Source: Rivularia sp. MS3 (GTDB taxonomy: Bacteria > Cyanobacteriota > Cyanobacteriia > Cyanobacteriales > Nostocaceae). From it: 44,373 nt of DNA. The stretch spans positions 1 to 44,373 of the forward strand of contig JAHCMI010000076.1 of NCBI GenBank assembly GCA_019192545.1, written 5' to 3'. Shown here in pieces: positions 33,851 to 42,358 of the stretch. Under the pieces are notes generated by a model. The model was not told the DNA's origin. It worked only from the letters and a program-made list of their open reading frames with translations, and made no database searches. The position numbers were made by a program, and so were the translations under genes. How positions within the stretch are numbered: position 1 is the first letter of the stretch; each line of letters opens with the position of its first letter.

Positions 33851-34224
33851 GATTTCTAATTAAACAAGGGTTAAAGGTTAAAGGTTAGTGTTTGTTAATC
33901 TTCTAACTTGATTGTCTGATACTATGAATTAAAATTGCCAAAGCCCTAATACTAATTTTGTATGGGGCTGCGCTAAATCGCTTTGAATGGTTTACTTCGT
34001 GGGTTGCAATACAGTTTGATACTTCACGTAGCTTGCGTGGCGCGAATGCACCATATTACGAATTACGAATTACGAATTACGAATTATGTTCACCCTGCTC
34101 GGCAGACTTCTCCGATATCTGGGAAAGGGATACACAAAAGTGATAATTTAGATTCGACTCAAGCCAAAACTGCGATAGAAGCAATTAAAGTTATAATGAA
34201 TTCCTTTATCTCAAGGGTAATTCT
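33851..34224. other. Intergenic region with composite repeat and a possible promoter
   Basis: No credible gene is seen; open frames here run through repeat DNA. The stretch contains AAAGGTT units (33868-33887), the composite repeat copy 2 (34024-34087) and, at the right end, a TATAAT box (34192-34197) 28 bp ahead of the next ATG, with no good -35 partner. AAGG lies nine or so bases before that ATG. Confidence 0.5.
34024..34087. repeat. Composite dispersed repeat, copy 2 (four heptamer units)
   Basis: Same block as at 18292-18341 with one base change (GAATGCACC for GAATGCGCC) and two additional ATTACGA units. This shows growth or loss of whole heptamers within a dispersed copy. Confidence 0.75.
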
Positions 34225-35844
34225 ATGAGTCAAATAGCTGCAATCCGATATCAAAATCAAGATGAAATATGTTTTAAAGTTGATGAAGTAGAGGTTTTTA
34301 AAAACCTGTTGCCTCTACAATCTGCTTATAAACAGTTAGAAAAAAGATTAGATTCTAGTTTAATTGCTTTTAGTCATGATGAGAATTTTGAAGTTGTAGA
34401 GCAATCAAACGAGAATAATTTTGAAAGCACGCTTAATTTACATTCCCTTGTAAATGCCGTGCATCAAGCTTTTGCCGAGCATCGTCCTTTACTGCTGACT
34501 CCCGATGCTATCTGGATGGCGATCGCTCAGGGTTTTGCTCAACATATTAATAATAATGCAGAAGGGTTACGATATCAATTCGTTAATCATTCTAATAAAA
34601 GAGAATTGAAAGTTGCTCTGGAGAAACTTATTGATAATCAAGATTGGCAGCAAGCTGTAGAATTATGGTCAAAGCAGATTAACGATAATGTCAAAGCTGA
34701 TATTGCCGAATTGATGGTTTGCGATTTTAGTACCACTACGCCAATTATTCGTACAGCCAGTCAAGTTGTGATGATGGATGCTTTGAAGCAGTATTTTGAT
34801 TATGCACTATATGTAATTTGCGGCATCCCTTGGATTATTGTCAAAGGAAGCGTTGATGATTGGCAGAAGATTCGGCAACGTGTAGAAATTATAAGTCAAT
34901 ACGATTTGGATTGGTGGACAAAAAGATTATTACCAATTTGCGACGGTTTTATAGAAACTGTTGCTGGTAAACCAAGTTTAGAATTTTGGCAGCACATCTG
35001 TAAACCCAAAGCAATATATGGGGGAGAGGTTATTACTTGGTGGATAGCGGATTTGTTTCCTTATTTAAAAGATGATATTACCAATTCTCCCACATACAAA
35101 AATCCAATCTTGGAAATACCGCGAGAAGAATTAACAATTGCTAACGGAATCCCACCGCAAGCTTTTCCCAATGGAATTTCTCAAGCTGCATTTACATTAA
35201 ATACTCCTGATGGGAAATCACGATTAGAATTGCTAGCTGGCTTTATCGGAGTTTGTCAAAATCAACAAACTGGTTGTCTTCATCCGGCAATTGGTTGGGG
35301 AGTTAGAGAGCAAGATGATTTTGTAGGGATTTTGGATAAATTAAAAAAAGAACATCAGCTTAATTCTCCTACAAATTGGGAGTTTGAAGAAGGTTCTTAT
35401 TATATAAATGAATTACCAGCAGAATTAATTCAACTTTTAGAAAGGTTTGATGGCGGCACTTTATTCGCCGATACCGAACATCCTTGGAATATTAAACCCC
35501 TTAAAAATTATATACCTTGCCAAATTACAGAAATTAACAGATATTTCACCATTTTTATCAATTTAAAAGATAATCGCTGCATTGCTTTTGCAAATGTTAG
35601 ACGAAAACATGGTAGTTTCGGAGATGAAGATTATCACACCTATTTTGAATGGTGGATTATTGTCGGTAAACCTGTTTTAGTTGAAGATGAAGATTTATTT
35701 GAAAAGAAAAGTTGGATATTGAAACCTGAATCAACCAAAGTTATCGCCAAAGGGATTCCACAATTGTTTGAAAGGATGATTCAAGCTGGTGGTAAATATT
35801 ATTTTGATGCAGAGGATTTTATTGCTGATGAATCGCTGTTTTAG
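34225..35844 (+). CDS. DUF4419-domain protein
   Basis: A 539-residue soluble protein of the DUF4419 family. The recognisable parts are LTPDAIWMAIAQGFAQHINN at about residues 89-108, the block FDYALYVICGIPWIIVKGSV (about 189-208) and KPKAIYGGEVITWWIADLFP (about 253-272). These match the family core; the function is unknown. The last 120 residues are variable and end YYFDAEDFIADESLF. A TATAAT box and AAGG precede the ATG. A broken second copy of the last 75 bp lies about 0.9 kb downstream. DUF4419 proteins occur sporadically in bacteria and fungi, which suggests frequent transfer. Confidence 0.85.
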   Translation: MSQIAAIRYQNQDEICFKVDEVEVFKNLLPLQSAYKQLEKRLDSSLIAFSHDENFEVVEQSNENNFESTLNLHSLVNAVHQAFAEHRPLLLTPDAIWMAIAQGFAQHINNNAEGLRYQFVNHSNKRELKVALEKLIDNQDWQQAVELWSKQINDNVKADIAELMVCDFSTTTPIIRTASQVVMMDALKQYFDYALYVICGIPWIIVKGSVDDWQKIRQRVEIISQYDLDWWTKRLLPICDGFIETVAGKPSLEFWQHICKPKAIYGGEVITWWIADLFPYLKDDITNSPTYKNPILEIPREELTIANGIPPQAFPNGISQAAFTLNTPDGKSRLELLAGFIGVCQNQQTGCLHPAIGWGVREQDDFVGILDKLKKEHQLNSPTNWEFEEGSYYINELPAELIQLLERFDGGTLFADTEHPWNIKPLKNYIPCQITEINRYFTIFINLKDNRCIAFANVRRKHGSFGDEDYHTYFEWWIIVGKPVLVEDEDLFEKKSWILKPESTKVIAKGIPQLFERMIQAGGKYYFDAEDFIADESLF

Positions 35845-35926
35845 CTTTTTGTAAAACTTTTGATGTATCTATGCTATAACCGGAATTTACGTTAATTTTC
35901 TCCGGTTATAGGAAATATAGGTTTAA

Positions 35927-36601
35927 ATGAAAAATATTTTAATGTCTATAATTCGATTTATAGGTATCGTCTCCTTTTTATTCCTTGCAGCCAACTTCTT
36001 ATATATACGCAAAGTCACCGAAGATATCAAATCGGGGAATAACATACCACAAATACTTACTGAGTTTCCAATTCATCAAACTTCGCAACAGAAGTATCTA
36101 GCAACCAGGAACAAAATTGAAGATTTTTCTATAGCAGCATTAGAAAATCAAGCTACAACCTTAATTTTGAATGCTGATGATATCAATAATATATATACAA
36201 AGGGAATTAATTTAGATAAATTCACTCCGGGAAGATTCTTCTATTATCAAATCCGAGATAATTTAATAGTAGAATCTAGAATGGAATGGCCATCACTTGA
36301 CTTTTCGTCAGTCGTTTCTACCGAAACAAGGACATTTAGCTTCACTGTCAATAATAACGCGATCTTAGAAAATTCAAAATTTATTCAGATAGATGACAGA
36401 GAAATTAATAATGATAACTACAATATCACAGCACCATTAGCATACTCAAAAATAATATCCTATATTTTCGGTGGAATTAAATCTCCCTCAGATGCACCTG
36501 GCTTTAATCCAGATGCAGCAGAATATCAAAGAGCGATTAGATTAATGGGTAAAATTAAATCAATTGAAATTAAAGATGATTATCTGATGATTAAAACTTA
36601 G
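35927..36601 (+). CDS. Hypothetical membrane-anchored protein
   Basis: I do not recognise this 224-residue protein. An N-terminal membrane helix (about 8-27, RFIGIVSFLFLAANFLYI) is followed by a soluble region with mixed strands. It has a pattern (NQATTLILNADDINNIYTKG, then GRFFYYQIRDNLIVESRMEW) like some lipid- or membrane-associated extracytoplasmic domains, but no motif fixes a role. TATAGGAAATATAGG lies ahead of the ATG. It sits between the DUF4419 gene and the broken copy of its tail, so it may have arrived with a duplication or insertion event. Confidence 0.6.
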   Translation: MKNILMSIIRFIGIVSFLFLAANFLYIRKVTEDIKSGNNIPQILTEFPIHQTSQQKYLATRNKIEDFSIAALENQATTLILNADDINNIYTKGINLDKFTPGRFFYYQIRDNLIVESRMEWPSLDFSSVVSTETRTFSFTVNNNAILENSKFIQIDDREINNDNYNITAPLAYSKIISYIFGGIKSPSDAPGFNPDAAEYQRAIRLMGKIKSIEIKDDYLMIKT

Positions 36602-36914
36602 CGCAATATACCTTTATGCATCTAGCTTTACTAATCGCACTACAATAGCAATAAGTTTAATTTCGCTAATCAAAATTCTATCATCATTACTTTCATCAAA
36701 AATTATTTGAGAGAATGATTCAAGCTGATGGTAAATTTATTTTGATGCAGAGGATTTTGTTGCTGATGAATCGGTGATTGATTCAAACCAATAATCGTAG
36801 AGAAGTGATAACTAAATATATATAAAAGCTAAAGTAGGGAACACTACTGCGCCCCTACTAAATAAATTAGTTAATTAAAAAAATTATTTCAGCCTGCCTA
36901 GTTAAATAATAGTC
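36602..36914. other. Intergenic region with a gene-tail fragment
   Basis: Apart from the DUF4419 tail fragment (36705-36777) this 313-bp region is AT-rich and without recognised elements. No terminator was identified for either converging gene. Confidence 0.5.
36705..36777 (+). pseudogene. Broken duplicate of the DUF4419 gene tail
   Basis: About 73 bp match the last part of the DUF4419 gene (35764-35837), with roughly 90% identity by eye. Shared words are ATGATTCAAGCTG, TTTTGATGCAGAGGATTTT and TTGCTGATGAATCG. One base is missing in GGTAAATTTATTTTG relative to GGTAAATATTATTTTG, which breaks the frame. It is a relic, not an expressed gene. Confidence 0.75.
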
Positions 36915-37595
36915 TTATGCTTCTTGCTTCTTCTTACGCTTAAGAGTGGAAGCAGTACCAAAAGCGCCCACAGCTAACAAACCGAGCATTGAAGCAGGCT
37001 CGGGTACAGATTCAGGAAGCTCATTCACACTAAAGGAAACTTGATCGATATGTGGTGATGTGGAACTATCTTGTTGATTTCCTTTGAATGCAACAGTAAT
37101 TTCTTCACCTGCCATTACACTTAATTCAAATAGATTTTGAGTCCAATCATTACCATTTGGAGAAAATACTTGATTTAATATATTACCAGATAGCGAGCCA
37201 ATTACTGAAACTGTACCCGTGCCACCTTTACGACTCCATGCATCGAAGGAGAATAATGCGGTTGTGTCAATATTTTGTCCAAGAGTGAAAGTCTGACTAA
37301 TTGTTTGAATTCCGAAATAATTTGTTTCGAGATGTTTACCAGTTCCCAAACCATCGCTACCTATTGCAGGAGAATTTATTTTTCCTTGATTCCATAATTC
37401 TATTTTACCGTCTCCACGAGTTGTTTCCCAACCAGGAACATTACTAGTAGCAGTCCATTTATCTGCAAATTCTGTTTGTTCAAATTCACCATTGGTAATC
37501 ATTTCTAAGGATGCTGCATTAGCTTGTCCTTGGATTCCGCTAAAACCTAAAACTACACCAACAGCAGCAACAGCTAATTTATTAAAAACTTTCAT
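36915..37595 (-). CDS. PEP-CTERM sorted exported protein
   Basis: A 226-residue precursor with a signal peptide (about 1-28, cleavage after QANA or ANAA) and a C-terminal PEP-CTERM signal: VPEPASMLG (197-205), a hydrophobic segment and the basic KRKKK tail. Proteins of this type are cut and anchored or released by exosortase and are often surface or matrix proteins. The middle looks like a single jelly-roll beta domain (NGEFEQTEFADKWTA, then TGKHLETNYFGIQTISQTFT, and QVSFSVNELP), comparable to carbohydrate-binding-like folds. No exosortase gene is in the window. Ligand unknown. Confidence 0.88.
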   Translation of the reverse strand: MKVFNKLAVAAVGVVLGFSGIQGQANAASLEMITNGEFEQTEFADKWTATSNVPGWETTRGDGKIELWNQGKINSPAIGSDGLGTGKHLETNYFGIQTISQTFTLGQNIDTTALFSFDAWSRKGGTGTVSVIGSLSGNILNQVFSPNGNDWTQNLFELSVMAGEEITVAFKGNQQDSSTSPHIDQVSFSVNELPESVPEPASMLGLLAVGAFGTASTLKRKKKQEA

Positions 37596-38029
37596 TTTTT
37601 AATTCCCTTCTTAATTAATGTGTTTCGTTTGTTCTCTATATCTCAGTGATAATTCAACATTAATAAAAGGTGCAAGAGGTAATTTGATACTTTTACGTCA
37701 TCTTGTTTTTAATCAGCTTTTTTACAGTTTGGGGCTTTTAAAAACTATTTTTATATAAATCTAAGTTTTTTTTATGTATTGAAGAGATAATTTTTAAGTA
37801 ATAAACTCTGTATGATATTTCAAGTATGTAAACACTATTTACAGCATCACCGTATTACGTAGAAATTGGCTTGTTATCATTATTCAAGCAAGGGATATTG
37901 CTATATTACAATGAATAAAAAACCGCATTTGTACTTACGAAAAACTCAATTTATTAATTTCACAGTGGTGTATATTAATTCAAATCCTATGCCTACTGCT
38001 AAACTACGGAGAAACAGCTTTTTTATCCA
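37596..38029. other. Divergent intergenic region, nothing recognised
   Basis: A 434-bp AT-rich gap upstream of the PEP-CTERM gene and upstream of a gene fragment. Promoters are expected but none could be assigned. No repeats of the window's families were seen. Confidence 0.4.
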
Positions 38030-38239
38030 ATGACTATCAGCGCAGCAGTTACCTATAAAATAAAAACTTTAAATTACCTGCGAACTCGTTGTAATCTATA
38101 TCAAGCTGAAGGCGATCGCTTTTTTACTGAATGGATAGAAAATTTAGCTCAACTCAACGAAACTGAAAAAGCTGGGAGAAGTTATCAAAAGTTGATTCAC
38201 TTCAATTCATATTCCTTTGAGTCTGGCTTACTATCATAA
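38030..38239 (+). pseudogene. 5' fragment of a restriction-like (type I R-subunit-type) gene
   Basis: The 69-codon frame begins like proteins annotated as type I restriction R-subunit-like in cyanobacteria: an N-terminal leader, then LNYLRTRCNLYQAEGDRFFT and EWIENLAQLNETEKA. Such proteins normally continue with an L-D-R-x-K helix and a nuclease core. Here the likeness ends after about 50 codons and the frame runs into the 3' end of the converging HxlR gene (43-bp overlap). I read it as a truncated remnant. The likeness is from memory and could be wrong, in which case it is an orphan small gene. Confidence 0.5.
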
Positions 38240-38625
38240 CTACTACAGGCAGCCTTGACTTCATAAATGTGCTTATAAGCCCAATCACCAAAAATAGCCA
38301 GTGGCTCAACTAATGATTCCCCTAGAGCAGTTAACGAATAATCAACTTTAGGTGGTACAACCGGATAAACCTGGCGCTCAACTAATCCACATCTTTCCAA
38401 ATTACGCAGATTTTGTACGAGCATTTTCGGTGATATACCTTGAATTTGCTGCTTTAATTCACCATAGCGCTTCGTACCCTGAGTCAAAGCGTAAATAATC
38501 AAAATCGTCCATTTGTTAGCGATTTTCTCTAGAGCTTGATGCCCTTCACAGCTGGCATCAAAAATATCTATTTTCGCAATTCGTTCGAGAGCATCTTCAG
38601 CTTTGTAACTATTTTCTGATGCCAT
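38197..38625 (-). CDS. HxlR-family transcriptional regulator
   Basis: A 142-residue winged-helix regulator of the HxlR/MarR-like group. The recognisable core is EKIANKWTILIIYALTQGTK, RYGELKQQIQGISPKMLVQN, LRNLERCGLVERQVYPVVPP and VDYSLTALGESL. A cysteine (CEGHQALEKI) just before the DNA-binding core is at the position used for thiol sensing in YodB and HypR-type members. It is divergent from the oxidoreductase gene 38758-39747, a typical layout in which the regulator controls the enzyme. The start is the ATG at 38625; a GTG at 38628 is directly ahead. Confidence 0.88.
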   Translation of the reverse strand: MASENSYKAEDALERIAKIDIFDASCEGHQALEKIANKWTILIIYALTQGTKRYGELKQQIQGISPKMLVQNLRNLERCGLVERQVYPVVPPKVDYSLTALGESLVEPLAIFGDWAYKHIYEVKAACSSYDSKPDSKEYELK

Positions 38626-38661
38626 CACAAATATTAAACAAGCGAATCACAATTCTAACCA

Positions 38662-38699
38662 AATGGTAAGTATATCACCTTTAAGTAAATACTTCCATT
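38662..38699. promoter_or_regulatory. Candidate HxlR operator in the divergent spacer
   Basis: Between the two divergent start codons, AATGGTAAGTAT (38662-38673) and ATACTTCCATT (38689-38699) form an inverted repeat with one bulged base. Inside it, AAGTAAATACTT (38683-38694) is a near-palindrome (AAGTA-N2-TACTT). HxlR proteins bind such TACT/AGTA-type dyads as dimers, so this is the likely shared control site. Confidence 0.5.
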
Positions 38700-38757
38700 G
38701 AAGAAATTTTTGATGTTTATTAGTCATATAGAAATCAAATAGCAATTTTGAATAACT

Positions 38758-39747
38758 ATGAAAGCCCAAGTCATAGAACAATTTGGAGAAGCTACAGAAT
38801 TTAAAACTGTAGATTTACCCATACCAGAAGTAATTCCCAACCATGTATTGATTCGAGTTTTAGCAACCAGCGTTAACCCAGTCGATTACAAAATTCGTGG
38901 TGGTATTGTACCGGATATTGCTCCCGATTTTCCCGCTGTTTTACATGGTGATGTCGCCGGAATAATTGAAAAAGTTGGCGAAGGTGTAAATAACTTTCAA
39001 CCTGGTGATGAAGTTTATGGTTGTGCTGGTGGTGTTAAAGGTATGGGAGGTGCCCTTGCAGAATATATGTTGGCTGATGCTGCTTTAATTGCCAAAAAAC
39101 CCAAATCCCTTAATATGCCACAAGCTGCTGCACTACCTTTGGTTTCTATTACAGCTTGGGAAGGATTAATTCAACGCGCTCAAATTCGTAGCGGACAAAC
39201 AGTTTTAATTTATGGTGGTACAGGTGGTGTCGGACATATAGCAGTACAATTAGCAAAATCTCGTGGTGCAAAGGTTTATGCTACAGTTTCAAATTCCCAG
39301 AAAGCAGAAATTGCTCGTCAATTGGGTGCCGACGAAGTTATTAACTATCGCAAACAATCTGTAGAAAGCTTTGTTAATCAACATACCGACGGAAAAGGAT
39401 TTGATATTGTCTTTGACACCGTAGGTGATGACAATTTACAAAATGCTTTTCAAGCTGCTGCTTTAAATGGAATTGTAATTTCTACAGTATCTCTCTCAAC
39501 TCAAGATTTAACTCTTCTCCATGTAAAAGGTTTATCGCTGCATTTAGTTTTCATGTTAATTCCCATGCTGCACAATCTTGGTAGAAGCAACCACGGTGAA
39601 ATATTAACCAAATTAGCTCAGCTTGTAGACGAAGGAAAAATTCGTCCTTTACTAGACTCAAAATCCTTCAAGTTTAATCAAATTGCAGATGCACACCATT
39701 ACGCAGAATTGGGAAAGGCAGTTGGTAAAGTAACCCTAGTAGTTTGA
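38758..39747 (+). CDS. NADPH-dependent quinone oxidoreductase-like MDR protein
   Basis: A 329-residue zinc-free medium-chain dehydrogenase/reductase. The N-terminal GroES-like part has VLATSVNPVDYKIRGG and HGDVAGIIEKVG (glycine-rich, as in quinone reductases). The nucleotide-binding motif is YGGTGGVGHIAVQLAKSRGA near residue 156. The tail contains IRPLLDSKSFKFNQIADAHH. These features match the NADPH:quinone reductase/Qor group, which detoxifies quinones or enones; substrate unknown. Divergence from the HxlR-family gene suggests induction by reactive or electrophilic compounds. Confidence 0.88.
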   Translation: MKAQVIEQFGEATEFKTVDLPIPEVIPNHVLIRVLATSVNPVDYKIRGGIVPDIAPDFPAVLHGDVAGIIEKVGEGVNNFQPGDEVYGCAGGVKGMGGALAEYMLADAALIAKKPKSLNMPQAAALPLVSITAWEGLIQRAQIRSGQTVLIYGGTGGVGHIAVQLAKSRGAKVYATVSNSQKAEIARQLGADEVINYRKQSVESFVNQHTDGKGFDIVFDTVGDDNLQNAFQAAALNGIVISTVSLSTQDLTLLHVKGLSLHLVFMLIPMLHNLGRSNHGEILTKLAQLVDEGKIRPLLDSKSFKFNQIADAHHYAELGKAVGKVTLVV

Positions 39748-39765
39748 GGGGAAGAATAACTTACC

Positions 39766-39792
39766 AATTCCCTATGCCCTATGCCCTATGCC
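39766..39792. repeat. Heptamer tandem repeat (TATGCCC) between converging genes
   Basis: About four units of CCTATGC or CCCAATG fill the 48-bp gap between the ends of the oxidoreductase gene and the following minus-strand gene. Confidence 0.7.
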
Positions 39793-39795
39793 CAA

Positions 39796-40419
39796 TCATT
39801 TATTCGGAATCCTAACCCTTTGCTTTGTAAAATAAACCTGCGTCACATCCCCTAAACTATCTTTTTGATTACTTCCTACATTCACCAAAATATGATTGGG
39901 ATTGATTTTTGGTAAGGGAGTCGGATGTTCCAATGTAATTTTACCGTTGATAGATATCTTATTACCTTCTGCTTCTTTCCACTTTCTGATAGAGATAACT
40001 GCCGCATCGCCGTCACCGTAACAGGGTTTACCCAAAGCCAAACCTCTAGCATCGCTGGGTACTTCAAGTAAATAAAAATTATCTGGGTTAAACCATCCGT
40101 CTTCCTTACCAATATATTTAATTGCCGATGGGGGAACTTTTGCCCATTTGTTTACGTCTAATGCCTCCGGGTTTATCACTACTGACATCACTGGCTTAGA
40201 TTTAAAAGAAACTTGGTCGTAAAATGTTGCTTCACCTGCTTTCAATCGATTTGTGTCGTATTTTTCTGCTTTTATTTGGTTAAGCGGTTTGTTCTTACCG
40301 CATAATTGAGCGCTATTGACGTTTTTAATTTTATTATCGTGGAATATTTTCAAACTAATTCCAATTACTGCGACTAATGTAGTTAATAATAATCCCTTTA
40401 ATATCAAGCCAGACTTCAT
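39796..40419 (-). CDS. Hypothetical membrane-anchored or exported protein
   Basis: A 207-residue protein with an N-terminal hydrophobic segment (about 8-26, KGLLLTTLVAVIGISLKIF) acting as a signal or anchor, then a soluble domain with NPDNFYLLEVPSDARGLALG and PCYGDGDAAVISIRKWKEAE. Two cysteines (in the short CGKNKPL stretch and in PCYGDGD) might pair. I do not recognise a family. It is likely located outside the cytoplasmic membrane. The ATG is at 40419 with a short AT-rich leader. Confidence 0.65.
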   Translation of the reverse strand: MKSGLILKGLLLTTLVAVIGISLKIFHDNKIKNVNSAQLCGKNKPLNQIKAEKYDTNRLKAGEATFYDQVSFKSKPVMSVVINPEALDVNKWAKVPPSAIKYIGKEDGWFNPDNFYLLEVPSDARGLALGKPCYGDGDAAVISIRKWKEAEGNKISINGKITLEHPTPLPKINPNHILVNVGSNQKDSLGDVTQVYFTKQRVRIPNK

Positions 40420-40591
40420 TTACCGATACAGCTATAGTAGTTATAAGTACGTTATAGCTCTATTGATAGGGTTTCATACAAGTATGTTTCGTTACTTTTT
40501 GTATTGCTTGTCGATCGCGATTTTTGATTAATGATTTGAATCAGGATGGCTAAGCTCACTTTTATATATCCCCCTACACCAATTACACATT

Positions 40592-40970
40592 TCAAGGATT
40601 TACAGAATCAGAAATATTCAACGACATCATATCGATCTCCCCCCGCTGCTTCCAACCTAACCTCTGCCAAAACTTCTTCGCTTTTCAATTCCTTGTTTTC
40701 TTAATTCATCAAGGCTGATTTCTACAAGTTTTCTACCAATTCCTTGAGTGCGATCGCTATCCCTAACAGCCAAATGATTAATATAACCGCGACGACCATC
40801 ATGTCCGCAAAGAATAGTACCTACAAGTTCCTTATTTTTAATCGCTTTAAAACTCAAACCTTGATTTGGATTTAAATACCGTTCAATATTTTCCCTAGAA
40901 TCCACATCTCGTATACTTACACCCTCACAGCGTAATCGGATATTGTTAGTTCCCAAATTTCAATCGTCAT
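40592..40970 (-). pseudogene. GNAT-family acetyltransferase broken by two internal deletions
   Basis: Three pieces of one acetyltransferase lie in order but in different frames. The N-terminal piece (from the ATG at 40970, MTIEIWELTISDYA) stops making sense at about 40930. The core then continues in another frame: CEGVSIRDVDSRENIE, VGTILCGHDGRRGYINHLAV and RTQGIGRKLVEISLDELR, with QGIG forming the acetyl-CoA loop. After about 40680 the C-terminal piece FWQRLGWKQRGEIDMMS appears in a third context, ending near 40592. At each junction a stretch expected in the family (about 6-8 residues after SDYA, about 10-12 after GIEK) is missing, so two small deletions inactivated it. It would have resembled YpeA-type GNATs. 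Confidence 0.75.
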
Positions 40971-41773
40971 TTTTCGGCTTTTAAATTGAAAAATTCAATA
41001 AATGAAACTATTTGCAGCAATTATTACAAATACCATTTATATAATCCCGGACATATCTGGATATAATTACTATTTTTTTGTTATTAGAGTAAAATAAACT
41101 ACTGAAATTTTTATCTGATTACTAATAGAATTATGTGCTGCAATTTCCATAAATACAGCTTTGATTTATCGCAAACTTTTTCAGTTAAAATACGGTTTTT
41201 ATATTTTTAACGTGATGTGAAATACTCAATTTACGTAGAAAAAGCAACAATTCGACATCTGAACCCAAAAAAATTTCCGTATTTCGCTATAAGAATTAGC
41301 AAAAGTATATTTCACTTAATAATTAGCCAGCTACTAATGAGAATGCTGTCAATAATTTGACGAAATTAGGTCGTTCTGGAAAGGTTGTCTAAGTCACTTT
41401 TAGTGTAAAATATTTTTTGTATATAATCTGTTTGGACGTATTTTTGTTCTTTGCTTATTTAAGTTTAAATAGTGAATTGATTTATAAAATTGCTTTTAGA
41501 TAATATTTAGTAAGAAAGATTCTTGTTACTAATTTTGGATTAATTGGATTACTACATTAATACTGCGATAAGCGGAGCCTGATGCCTTCGGCATTACGTA
41601 ATTATTGTAGCAAGCCATAAAGGTTCCAATTTGATAATTGAAGGAGGAATTTTTCTGCTAGTGCTTTGATACAAGTGACGTTTTGGCTATGACTTAGAAA
41701 TTGAAGTTTTTTATAAACTACAGCATACTGATTAAGTACTGCTTTGACAATGCTTTGATAATTGAGGTTTGTA
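40971..41773. other. Long AT-rich intergenic region
   Basis: About 800 bp between the broken acetyltransferase and the VOC gene. Near 41569-41600 is GCGATAAGCGGAGCC and GATGCCTTCGGCATTACG, a repeat-like hairpin block. The rest is AT-rich with no recognised element. A small gene or RNA cannot be excluded but nothing supports one. Confidence 0.4.
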
Positions 41774-42124
41774 TTGAATCAAATCGCTTTAAACCTTATA
41801 GTAATTCGCGTCAAAGATTTAACTATAAGCAAGAAATTTTATGAAATATTGGGAATCAGCTTCTCATACGAGCAACATGGTAAGGGTGAAAAACATCTTT
41901 GTGCTGTGTTATCAGAAATAGTATTTGAAATTTATCCCCAGAATAATAATATAGATACTTCGGCGGTACGTTTGGGTTTTCGGGTTTCTTCGGTGGATAA
42001 AGTTATAAAGGATTTAGAAGAAATTGGAGTAGTTATAGTATCGCCAGCAAAGGATTCTCAATGGGGAAGACGTGCTGTAATTTTAGACCCCGATGGCTAT
42101 AAGATAGAACTTGTTAATTTATGA
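41774..42124 (+). CDS. VOC-superfamily (glyoxalase/bleomycin-resistance-like) protein
   Basis: A 116-residue single-domain VOC protein. The recognisable pattern is LNLIVIRVKDLTISKKFYEI with the first-strand and helix layout, then HLCAVLSEIVFEIYPQNNN and a C-terminal DPDGYKIELVNL typical of the fold. VOC proteins use a metal to handle dicarbonyls, dioxygenation or antibiotic binding. The usual metal residues are only partly visible, so the activity is unknown. I chose the TTG at 41774 because GAGG lies exactly six bases ahead; an in-frame TTG at 41762 lacks this. Confidence 0.8.
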   Translation: MNQIALNLIVIRVKDLTISKKFYEILGISFSYEQHGKGEKHLCAVLSEIVFEIYPQNNNIDTSAVRLGFRVSSVDKVIKDLEEIGVVIVSPAKDSQWGRRAVILDPDGYKIELVNL

Positions 42125-42253
42125 TTATAAAAAACCGCAGAGAGCGCAAAGAGCGCAGAGGAAAGAGGTTTTAGAGGATTGTAGCGTGAGAGAAATAATT
42201 AATTGTATTTTTCTTAAAGATGGGGAGATAGGCAGATGATTTTTAATTGGTAA

Positions 42254-42284
42254 CTGCTCGCTGCTGACTGCTGACTGCTGAGTG
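42254..42284. repeat. Heptamer tandem repeat (TGACTGC)
   Basis: Three to four units of CTGCTGA or CTGACTG lie in the gap between the VOC gene and dctQ. It is a short array of the same STRR class seen elsewhere. Confidence 0.65.
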
Positions 42285-42358
42285 TTAACTGATAAACACA
42301 ACTTTTTTCCCTTAGAGATGTAAACTACTTTTACGAAGGTTGATAAGGGTAGTGGGTT

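Noticed and set aside
33958-34228. Open frames ahead of the DUF4419 gene
   Set aside because: They are made mainly of the composite repeat and heptamers and have no likely product.
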